Assembly (NCBI GenBank): GCA_036940085.1
Contig: JALLBK010000925.1
Location: 1 to 10,435 of the forward strand
DNA length: 10,435 nucleotides
Source: Discostella pseudostelligera
Taxonomy: Eukaryota > Bacillariophyta > Thalassiosirophyceae > Thalassiosirales > Thalassiosiraceae
Direction of reading: 5' to 3'
Positions 1 through 7,096 of this stretch are shown piece after piece. A program made the translations under genes and the position numbers. The notes under the pieces are model-generated. The model saw nothing but the letters and a program-made list of their open reading frames with translations, was not told the origin of the DNA and ran no database searches. Position 1 is the stretch's first letter; every line of letters begins with the position of its first letter.

Positions 1-3000
1 ATACGCCTGAATATCTTGAACGACCTTGCTTCCTTGCCAAATGACAATCGAACCAACTTTGATGGTTCTTTAATATGAATTCCCGGGCCTGCCTCAAAGA
101 ACTGCAGATCATAGCTTTCGGTGTTCACCTTCAAATACTTTCCATCTCGACTAAAATCAAAATGAATGGGCGTGGAGGTCAGGTCTATCATTGACAGTAA
201 GGTGATATCAAGTGCTGTGGCCGGCTCTGTATCAGTCAGTATCGAGTAAACGCAAATCTTGTGATCGCCTGATCCGACCGCAAGTCTATCGCCATTGCTG
301 TGCCATTTCATCGTCGTGATGTATTTCTTGACATCTCGTCTCTCGGCGAGTATCTTTTTGGTGCCGTCGTCAGCGATGCTGAGCACAATCCACTTGCCGT
401 TGACGGTGCGGGCGTTGTCTTTGACTGGCTTCCCAAATCCAATAGCTATCAGTGTCCCAAGTTGGTGAGGTGAGAATGCGCATGATCTTGATGGCACACC
501 ATTCAAATCAAACACTTGTTGGTGGCCAAACAGATTCCATATGCGGAGAACTCCGTCGTCACCACTCGTTGCGAATGAATTGGACGATGACACTGATATC
601 CCAAGCGGCGACGATGCGTGTGATCTCACGAGCACTTTGCCGGTCCCATTCAAGTTAGAGCCTTTGCTTGATGCCAAATGCCAAATTTCGTTACCGCTAG
701 TTCCGACAAATACTGAATCTTCGGCCCAGCAGCTGGCCACGATAGAGTGTGCGATACCCAACTGTTGCGCGTTGAGTGACAAAGTACATCGCATTGATGT
801 GTCCCAGACTTTGACACTGTCACTGGAGCTTGATAAGAATCCATCTTTTACCGTCGAGATGTTTATTACCGCCGATTGATGCGCTTGAATTTTGCGTCCA
901 GACTCTGTCCCATCAAATTGAATTATACGACCTGTGGAGGTCCCTACCAACGCATGGTCGCCATTCCATCCGATACAACTGTAGTACTGGATGTGGTTAA
1001 TCGATGAATCCATCATTATCTCTTGAAAAGTGAGTGAGCATCCCTTGATCGACCAAACACGTACAAAACAAGTTCCACATTCGATTATGCGAGTAGAACT
1101 ACCTTTCAGAAACTTGACATCAAGCGTCTCCAATCCGAACGTTCGGGAGGTTGCAATTGCGGTGATATTCTTCCAGTCATACACTACAATTTCCTTACTT
1201 TTGCCGACAGAAACTAAATAGTCGCCGCTGTCATCAAAATCCATGCACACTATTCCACGACAATGTTCGTTCAGAAGTGAAAGCGGGCGCATAACTTTCA
1301 AATCCACAAATGTAATTGCGGGAGATTCACCGTCATGACCGATTGCACAAACAGACCTTTCTTTATGAATTGAAAGGTAGGATATTGCACCGTTCGACAT
1401 ACAGAAATATTGTTTGTCGTTTTCCACATCATGCCTCACGAGCACTTTGCCAATATTGTATACGACATTTCCAGCACGCAAGTAGTGAAGATTATTCCGA
1501 GAATTGAATCCGCTATATCCGTGTATTCTCTCCAGTATGAGGTTGCTTGCAGGTAGTTCGCCGTCACAGTATGGAATACATGATGGAGCGACGATGCTCC
1601 GCTTCCATGATCTCTGTTTGTGAGCAATATCCGGTGATGTGAATGTTCCAGTGGTACTGAAGTCAAACGAATTCATTTGCGATATTATGCTATCCATGTT
1701 CATCTCTGGGGTTGGCGGTTTATCAGAAAACGGCCCTTCATTCTTCATCTGCACAATCGGCAACCCTTGATCCCAACTTACGGGCGTCTGCTTCCACTGG
1801 AACATGCATTCATCTTTGTGGCAAACAGTGTAAACAATTTCTGCTGTAGAATGAATGTTAAGAACGGCACCTGAATGGCCGTTGTACTCCAAATATAACG
1901 GAAGTTTGGCTGAACTCGGATGAGAAAATGCTCGGATGTTGCCGTCATTGCCGCCTATTAGAATCGAGTGGCCTTTGGGAGTCGATGAAATGCAACAAGA
2001 TGACACTCTGCTGCTGCCATCATCGTATGATTTATGAACGCCTTCTAAACATGCGGTGTAAATGCATGTATGAGACTCCCAAACGGTGACTTTCTGGCTA
2101 AGGGGGGTCTGTATTTTGCCGTGAGTTGTCCAGAACATCGCTTCACCGCAGGCAGTATTCGATCGAAGATTTGAGGCGGAAAGAGAGCCAATGTCGCAAC
2201 CAAAATCTACATTTCTAATCGGGCTTGTGTGTCCGCGTAGTTGTGCAAGAAGTGGGAACTTCGCTGTGGTCTGGTGGATATAAATGCTTGCATCAGCCGA
2301 TCCAAATGCAAGAAGTTTGCCATCCTTTGAATACATGCAAGAAGTCAATGTTTGCCGGCTATTGCAGCCGTGGTGGATACTTTGCAAATCATCACCGCTC
2401 AAAATGATGAACGATTTGTCCGAGCTCGATCGTGAGATATTGGCCCGAAACCCGATGGCAATTTGGTCTTCTTGTTGGTTGTACGATACGCATGATAACT
2501 GTTCTCCGATGCGAGCTTTTCGGACAACAGCATGCTGTTCCGCATCCCATATTTTGATCCTATCGTTGCCAACTGTAATGACATTGTGGTGCCTCATAGA
2601 AATACCATGTATTTTCGGGTGGCCGGATGAGATTGTACTCGAGTCTTCTTTGTTGGACATACCCATCTGATAAAGGCTGTGATTTTGGCCGACTAGCACC
2701 CTACCCAGAACAGGGTGAACGCAAATAATGTCAATGATGCGCTCAAAGTCGTCGAATCCTTTGTTCGGAAGAAAAGTGTGAAGTTGCTCAAAGTTTCTAC
2801 CAAGAAGCTGAACCGAACCACCCTGAGTAGACAGGCAAAGACCGATATTCGTATTCCTAGTTCTTGGGACGAAAAGTCGAGTGACGGGGCCGGAACAAAG
2901 CGTCATTAGTTTTGTGCATACTCTGCCCTCCCAAGCCCACCCACGGCCAGAGAATGAAACGGTTACGACGGTTTCTTCCACAATTGCAATGCTTGTCATG

Positions 3001-4403
3001 ACTTCTCTTGTCGACAATCGATTGAAAACACCTGAGTGCCTACTGAATGGCATGTTTTGCTCAAGTCGAATCCAGAAATACACACCGATATCGGTGCACA
3101 CCCCAAAGGACTTATCTCCGGAGAGGAACGAACAGTCATAGACGGCACTTCCTGGCAATTCCGATGAGTAGACAATTGTTCTTTCACGCCATTTGTAGAC
3201 GGTAATGGTACGATCTGCATTTCCGATTGCCATCAGGAGTTTGCCCGTCGGAGAGAACACTATCTTGGAGAATTCAGACTTGGACAGGCATGGTATTGCA
3301 ACTATGGGTTGTAGGGTAATCGACGACCATACGCAAATTTTGGATTGGCTTCCGACGTCTGCGGATGCAACTAAATCTCCAAGCCCACCATCCACCGGAA
3401 TAACATCAATGCTGGTCACATGTCCTGCATGTCCCATGAAGTATTCTTGGATAGTTGTCCCGCAAGCGTCTGTGGAAACTTTGACAACTACAGATCCGGC
3501 AGCATATATGATATCTCCATTAGTGCAGTATCTTGCTGGGGCTCCGGGGTTTCGACCATAAATCCAATCAAGTGTTAACCCATCGGTAGGAGGCGATGAT
3601 GTCGTTTCCTCATCAGTACTTGTCGGTAGTAATCGGAGTGTATCTCTCCATGGCTGGGAAAGTGTTGTCTCTTCAACATCTGGGACATCGAAGTGAAGCG
3701 ACGTTGGTTTCTTCTCCTCCACTGCAATACTACTTGGTCGCGGCCTTTCCTCAACGACAATGTCATCAAAACAAGTTAGGAATGACATGGTTTCACTGCA
3801 GTTGAATACGAAATGAAAGAAATCATGCTTGTTCATTCTGTATTCTTCTACCACCGTTGCGTTTTTGGAGTATTTTGAAATTTCCTTGGAGGAAAATTCA
3901 AAGCCTTTCAACACCAATCTTTCAATGGCTCGCACAACAAACTCATTTGATTTCGATGCTATTTTCGAGGATCCTGACGCCAATAGTCGAAACGCAAGTG
4001 TTGCTTCATTGAAGTTTAGGAATCCAGATTCACTAACATCGAAGAGATCGAACAAGAAGTAGATTTTTTCATCCAGTTGCATGCCCGACACGATGGAGAT
4101 TGTTGCAAGGAACTCGAACGAATCAATCAATGTTTCGTCTTGATCTTTCGTTGCCTCAGTTGCATTCGCTTGAAAGAGAGCAAAAAGCGCCTCCGAACAT
4201 TTGTCAAGGGTAGTAGAATCGAAGATCCGAATGTACTCTTGGAGGCTGAGATGCACAATCTGATTCAATTCGTCTCTGCTCAATCCGAACCCCTCGGCGA
4301 CTTCGTTCACACTCTGCCTGAGAGTATCGATTGTGGATTTCGGTAAATTGACAAAAGGTCTAGCCCCTGGATGAATGCATGCCTTGCCAATCGTCTGACC
4401 CAT
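1..4403 (-). CDS. EF-hand and tandem HELP/WD40 EMAP-like protein (EML5/6-type), 5' part; runs off the left edge
   Basis: I read the reverse strand codon by codon from the ATG at 4403-4401 to the left edge. It is open for 1467 codons with no stop and no intron; the protein continues outside the window. The N-terminus MGQTIGK fits an N-myristoylation signal, with Cys9 close by. An EF-hand loop lies at residues 122-133 (D-x-S-x-S-G-x-L-N-x-x-E) inside a helical region. After a Ser/Thr/Pro-rich linker, a HELP motif begins near residue 279 (DWIYGR, then GDIIYAAGSVVVKV and MGHAGHVTSIDV). WD40-type blades follow, with strand ends such as KICVW, TITVY, RIKIW and KVTVW. A second HELP motif lies near residues 957-990 (HGYSG, NNLHYL, NVVYNIGKVLV), followed by more blades (EIVVYDW, SVKVWD, VLRIWN, KICVY). 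HELP plus tandem propellers (TAPE domain) defines EMAP/EML microtubule-associated proteins. The roughly 680-residue spacing is one EMAP unit, so this is a multi-unit EML5/6-like protein. Microtubule or axoneme binding is inferred. Calcium and membrane control are inferred from the EF-hand and the myristoyl signal. Confidence 0.88.
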   Translation of the reverse strand, partial: MGQTIGKACIHPGARPFVNLPKSTIDTLRQSVNEVAEGFGLSRDELNQIVHLSLQEYIRIFDSTTLDKCSEALFALFQANATEATKDQDETLIDSFEFLATISIVSGMQLDEKIYFLFDLFDVSESGFLNFNEATLAFRLLASGSSKIASKSNEFVVRAIERLVLKGFEFSSKEISKYSKNATVVEEYRMNKHDFFHFVFNCSETMSFLTCFDDIVVEERPRPSSIAVEEKKPTSLHFDVPDVEETTLSQPWRDTLRLLPTSTDEETTSSPPTDGLTLDWIYGRNPGAPARYCTNGDIIYAAGSVVVKVSTDACGTTIQEYFMGHAGHVTSIDVIPVDGGLGDLVASADVGSQSKICVWSSITLQPIVAIPCLSKSEFSKIVFSPTGKLLMAIGNADRTITVYKWRERTIVYSSELPGSAVYDCSFLSGDKSFGVCTDIGVYFWIRLEQNMPFSRHSGVFNRLSTREVMTSIAIVEETVVTVSFSGRGWAWEGRVCTKLMTLCSGPVTRLFVPRTRNTNIGLCLSTQGGSVQLLGRNFEQLHTFLPNKGFDDFERIIDIICVHPVLGRVLVGQNHSLYQMGMSNKEDSSTISSGHPKIHGISMRHHNVITVGNDRIKIWDAEQHAVVRKARIGEQLSCVSYNQQEDQIAIGFRANISRSSSDKSFIILSGDDLQSIHHGCNSRQTLTSCMYSKDGKLLAFGSADASIYIHQTTAKFPLLAQLRGHTSPIRNVDFGCDIGSLSASNLRSNTACGEAMFWTTHGKIQTPLSQKVTVWESHTCIYTACLEGVHKSYDDGSSRVSSCCISSTPKGHSILIGGNDGNIRAFSHPSSAKLPLYLEYNGHSGAVLNIHSTAEIVYTVCHKDECMFQWKQTPVSWDQGLPIVQMKNEGPFSDKPPTPEMNMDSIISQMNSFDFSTTGTFTSPDIAHKQRSWKRSIVAPSCIPYCDGELPASNLILERIHGYSGFNSRNNLHYLRAGNVVYNIGKVLVRHDVENDKQYFCMSNGAISYLSIHKERSVCAIGHDGESPAITFVDLKVMRPLSLLNEHCRGIVCMDFDDSGDYLVSVGKSKEIVVYDWKNITAIATSRTFGLETLDVKFLKGSSTRIIECGTCFVRVWSIKGCSLTFQEIMMDSSINHIQYYSCIGWNGDHALVGTSTGRIIQFDGTESGRKIQAHQSAVINISTVKDGFLSSSSDSVKVWDTSMRCTLSLNAQQLGIAHSIVASCWAEDSVFVGTSGNEIWHLASSKGSNLNGTGKVLVRSHASSPLGISVSSSNSFATSGDDGVLRIWNLFGHQQVFDLNGVPSRSCAFSPHQLGTLIAIGFGKPVKDNARTVNGKWIVLSIADDGTKKILAERRDVKKYITTMKWHSNGDRLAVGSGDHKICVYSILTDTEPATALDITLLSMIDLTSTPIHFDFSRDGKYLKVNTESYDLQFFEAGPGIHIKEPSKLVRLSFGKEARSFKIFRR

Positions 4404-4698
4404 TGTTAGATTCGATTCAATGAAGACGTAAAGAAGTATTGTAATGAGAGGTACTTAATGAATAATGAGTTGAATTGGAATTGGAACAATCGCTTCGCTC
4501 GGCTTCGGCTTCTTCTCCGCATTCAAATTTTGAGTTAAATTACACGTAGGAACCAGTACAGAATTTGAATTTCAAAGTTTAATTTTAAAAATAACTTCCC
4601 GCCAAATAGTATGGTACTCCTAAGTGCCACTGCTTTGGGTGCACACAAAAACAAAAAGAGCGACGGCGACGCCGATCGAATTCAAAGCAATCTTGACC
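4404..4698. promoter_or_regulatory. Divergent promoter region between the EMAP-like and UBL-PUB genes
   Basis: This 295-nt gap separates two start codons pointing away from each other, so it should hold both promoters and 5' UTRs. It has an AT-rich core around 4530-4595. I see no convincing TATA box. The one clear motif is the E2F-like TTCCCGCCAAAT at 4596-4607, about 90 nt before the plus-strand ATG. I found no credible coding sequence in it. Confidence 0.6.
4596..4607 (+). promoter_or_regulatory. E2F-like site TTCCCGCCAAAT
   Basis: The sequence matches the E2F/DP consensus (TTTCCCGCC / TTSSCGCSAAA) closely, including the AAA flank. It sits in the divergent promoter, 92 nt upstream of the ATG at 4699. 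Three further matches or near-matches occur upstream of other genes in the window. Function is inferred from the motif alone. Confidence 0.4.
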
Positions 4699-6448
4699 AT
4701 GGCCGCCGCTCCTCCCCGCCCGCTGACCATCTATCTCTCATTGACATCCTCTCCCTCCACGCCACGCGCACAACTCATCCTTCATCCCCCCTCTGACCAA
4801 AGTGGCTCCTCCAATGACAACAGCAACAGCAACATTGCGGTCACCGCGTCAGAACTCCGTCGCCGAGCATCTGAATTGACTTCCGTACCGCTGGAGTCCA
4901 TCAAATTAATATTCCGAGGTCGTGTCATCCCCGTAAAAGATACGGGAGATGTCGTGAAAGAATTCAAGCTAGAGGATGGATGCGTTGTTCATGTCATGGG
5001 CAAACCCTCGGTTGGTGCCAATAGTGCTGCTGCTACCGCAACAACCGCTTCCTCCTCCGCCGCCGCTGTCGGTGCAACACAAGTAGCGGGAGCGACTGTG
5101 ACTTTGCCCTCCTCCGCGAATGGCACACATAATACCGCCAACATCAATTACAACAATAACGATAGCAACTCTTCATCTTCTGCTGGAATGCTTCAAGCGG
5201 CTATATCTAAATTACGCTCATCGAACGACTTTGGAACATACCGCGAGGGGCTATCCACTGCTCATAAATTGTTGGGAAATATCATTACTAATGTGAGTTT
5301 CATGTTTCGACGTTGAGAAGAGAAGGAGAATGATTAGTATGCCGACGGAGTTGTACATTGATTTTGGACCTTATTTTGCATCTATTCTTGTTTCGCTTTT
5401 GGTTTGCAATCACTCTCATCGATCATGCTGCGTCTGATCGTTCGTATTGCATTACTCCCTCGATCCCTTACATCGCAGCCGACGGAAGCAAAGTATCGTT
5501 CCATTAAAAAGACAAACCCCGCCTTCCTACGACGCCTGGGCTCACTACCCGGTGGACCAGACCTCCTATTTGCCGCGGGTTTTGTTGCGGAAACTAAGGA
5601 CGACGTCGATGGTAGGACGGAGTACTACGTCCTCACTCCGAGTGCGGATGCATGGCCGAGACTTGTGGCGGCACGGGACGAAGTTGGGCGGGCGCTATCA
5701 GGGGCTCAGGCGGGGGGTGTCGATCGTAGTACTCTCGTCGGGGGGGCTGGTAGTCCGAACGCAAATCCTCCTCCTCCGCTCCCGGCATTCCCTGGTGCGC
5801 CGGCAATCCAATCCATGCGTAGAGATCCGAACATGGTTCGGAATATGATGGGCATGATGAATGTGAGTAACAACACGGGGAATATCATCAAAAACATCAG
5901 TGATTTGGTCATCCACATCGCTTGTATTCGTCGTTAACACCCCCATTTCCTGCCTATTCGTGCACTATATTTAGGATCCTAGAGTCCAGAACATGATGAA
6001 TAGCGATCCACGCTTCGCGAACAATCCAATGTTGCAACAATCCATTAGGGCATTACAATCCAATCCCGAAATGATGCAACAAGTAGCGCAGATGATGAGT
6101 GATCCAAACAGTGAGATGGGTAGAATGATGGCGGGCATGAATGCATCAAGTAGTGGCAGCGCCGGCTCAACGGGAGTAGATCCTTTTGCTGGTGGTCCAG
6201 AATCGATGCAAAGACTGATGCAACAATTCCAACAAAATTCCCAACAATTTGGTGGGAGCAGCGGCGGGGGTGGATTCGGCACAGGAGCAGGGGCTGCTGC
6301 TGCGGCTGGTGGCGGCAGGAACGCGTCGACGGGTTCGGCCAGCAGCGGCAATGCAAATACTGCTCAAAATGCAACCAATAATGATACTGAAATGACGGAG
6401 GAGGAAATGATTGCCGAGGCAATAGCACGTTCTTTACGAGAGCCGTGA
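4699..6448 (+). CDS. UBL-PUB-STI1-UIM ubiquitin-pathway adaptor protein (three exons)
   Basis: I join exons 4699-5292, 5479-5862 and 5975-6448 into a 483-residue protein. The ATG at 4699 is in a strong context (gaccATGG); in-frame sequence upstream has no ATG. Residues 8-102 form a ubiquitin-like fold (SIKLIFRGRVI, then EFKLEDGCVVHVM) with a Ser/Asn-rich insertion near 33-46. Residues ~165-255 are a PUB domain: LLGNIITN from exon 1 joins PTEAKYRSIKKTNPAF from exon 2, then GGPDLLFAAGF. PUB domains bind the C-terminal tail of the AAA ATPase p97/Cdc48. Residues ~312-370 are an STI1/ubiquilin-like Met/Gln/Asn-Pro helical repeat (NPEMMQQVAQMMSDP). Residues 468-482 match the UIM consensus fully (EEE, then A-x3-S-x2-E). 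Low-complexity Ala/Ser/Gly linkers separate the domains. The likely role is to link ubiquitylated clients, Cdc48 and the proteasome. Domain calls are strong; the role is inferred. Compared with ubiquilins, a UIM replaces the usual C-terminal UBA and a PUB domain is added. Confidence 0.88.
5293..5478 (+). other. Intron 1 of the UBL-PUB gene
   Basis: GTGAGT donor after AAT, and a CAG acceptor after a pyrimidine-rich stretch (5447-5478). It is 186 nt, phase 0. Joining the flanks restores the continuous PUB core NIITN-PTEAKYR. Retention would stop translation after seven extra codons (TGA at 5314-5316), breaking the PUB domain. Confidence 0.85.
5863..5974 (+). other. Intron 2 of the UBL-PUB gene
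   Basis: GTGAGT donor after AAT and a TTTAG acceptor; 112 nt, phase 0. Joining gives MMGMMN-DPRVQNMMNSDP, a continuous STI1-like repeat. Retention would reach TAA at 5935-5937 and lose the STI1 and UIM parts. Confidence 0.85.
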
Positions 6449-6540
6449 GGATAAATGGCAGCGTACTCGTGTATGTAATTGTCTATGAGTAATCCTATGC
6501 TATTCTAGGTAACCATTTCACCCACTCTCTATCTAAGATA
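6449..6540 (+). other. 3' flank of the UBL-PUB gene
   Basis: 92 nt between the TGA at 6446-6448 and the next candidate ATG. It is AT-rich with TGTAAT-like sequences and no canonical AATAAA. It probably holds the 3' UTR end. No gene seen here. Confidence 0.35.
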
Positions 6541-6843
6541 ATGGATAGCAGTGAATCCTTCGATACTGCTGACATTCTTCGTCCTCGTTCTCGACTTTTG
6601 CTCCCAATTCACCACACTCCAATGAGAGAAGACGTCGACGACGACCGTCGCGGAAGCATCGAAGCAAGCCTATCGACTATCGAATCAAAAGTACGATGGA
6701 GCGAACAACGCCACGTGGAAGGCTTCAAGCAGAAAGTTTATTTTGGCGGGAGCTACACAGAGAAAAAGGCTCCACCCTACACAAAAGCGACATACACAAG
6801 TCCACAAGCTACGACAAAAAGAAGCTGTCCGGGAATGCATTAA
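6541..6843 (+). CDS. Small hypothetical protein, 100 codons, doubtful
   Basis: This frame opens with ATG in a good context (gataATGG) and ends at TAA 6841-6843. The predicted protein is basic and hydrophilic, with an acidic patch (EDVDDD), two short motifs KVRW and KVYF about 18 residues apart, and a Tyr/Thr/Lys-rich tail. KVRW fits the protein phosphatase 1 docking pattern RVxF, but a four-residue match is weak. I recognise no family. The same DNA carries CACGTG (6712-6717) and a GGCGGGA element, so it may instead be promoter for the zinc-finger gene at 7097. Alternatively it could splice into the frame ending at 7078: an acceptor-like TATGCAG ends at 6929, though I found no good donor. A second overlapping frame is open over 6696-6890, which further weakens the call. 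Confidence 0.33.
   Translation: MDSSESFDTADILRPRSRLLLPIHHTPMREDVDDDRRGSIEASLSTIESKVRWSEQRHVEGFKQKVYFGGSYTEKKAPPYTKATYTSPQATTKRSCPGMH
6712..6717. promoter_or_regulatory. CACGTG box (G-box/E-box)
   Basis: Palindromic CACGTG inside the ten bases GCCACGTGGA. The identical ten bases recur at 9241-9250 in the next gene's promoter. It is a typical bZIP/bHLH target. It overlaps the doubtful 6541 reading frame. Confidence 0.25.
6741..6752 (-). promoter_or_regulatory. E2F-like site TTTTGGCGGGAG
   Basis: On the reverse strand this reads CTCCCGCCAAAA, close to the E2F consensus. It lies about 345 nt before the zinc-finger ATG and within the doubtful 6541 frame. It is one base off the TTCCCGCC core seen elsewhere in the window. 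Confidence 0.25.
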
Positions 6844-6935
6844 ATGCGCGACTATTAACTAAATCATCCTCGTCACTTATATCCACATGAAGAACGGTGA
6901 CCCCACCCTTTGACATTCTCTGTATGCAGGATTCG

Positions 6936-6946
6936 TTTATTTAAGG
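6936..6946 (+). promoter_or_regulatory. Possible TATA-like element TTTATTTAAGG
   Basis: An AT-rich box about 150 nt upstream of the ATG at 7097, in an otherwise mixed region. If it sets a start site about 30 nt downstream, transcription would begin close to 6968. That would make the upstream reading frame there marginal. This is position-based inference only. Confidence 0.2.
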
Positions 6947-6967
6947 GTCACTAGTGAGAGAGAAAAA

Positions 6968-7078
6968 ATGAGTGCTCAGCAGGAAGTCAAGGCTTCACAG
7001 GGAAAGTCTGCTCGTAATTCGACAATAACATCGAATCGCGAAGAGAACATTATTTCTGTCCTTGTCAATGCACTCTAA
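6968..7078 (+). CDS. Upstream open reading frame (36 codons) before the zinc-finger gene
   Basis: ATG in context aaaaATGA, ending with TAA at 7076-7078, 18 nt before the zinc-finger ATG at 7097. The peptide starts MSAQQEVKASQ and ends ISVLVNAL. It is hydrophilic and has no recognised domain. The frame stays open upstream to 6914. Because an acceptor-like CAG ends at 6929, it could also be the last exon of an upstream small gene. The simplest reading is a uORF that would lower or regulate translation of the main frame, provided the transcript starts before 6968. Confidence 0.35.
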   Translation: MSAQQEVKASQGKSARNSTITSNREENIISVLVNAL

Positions 7079-7096
7079 AGATCACCATAATATTCA

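Noticed and set aside
2284..2670. Plus-strand frame of 128 codons inside the EMAP-like gene (also 3205-3561 and 541-879)
   Set aside because: The opposite strand carries one continuous 1467-codon frame with clear HELP and WD40 motifs. These plus frames have no recognisable domain and are antisense shadows.
4624..4698. Extending the UBL-PUB protein upstream to a GTG at 4624
   Set aside because: A nuclear eukaryotic gene should start at ATG. ATG 4699 has a strong context and directly precedes the UBL fold; the extension contains no domain.
5404..5478. Coding sequence in the 75 nt before exon 2 of the UBL-PUB gene
   Set aside because: Open in frame, but it breaks the PUB core. Splicing at the CAG ending at 5478 restores NIITN-PTEAKYR exactly.
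5971..6428. Two antisense frames of about 126 codons (Pro/Ala- and His/Cys-rich)
   Set aside because: They are complements of the Gly/Ala/Ser/Gln-rich low-complexity exon 3 and show no domain structure.
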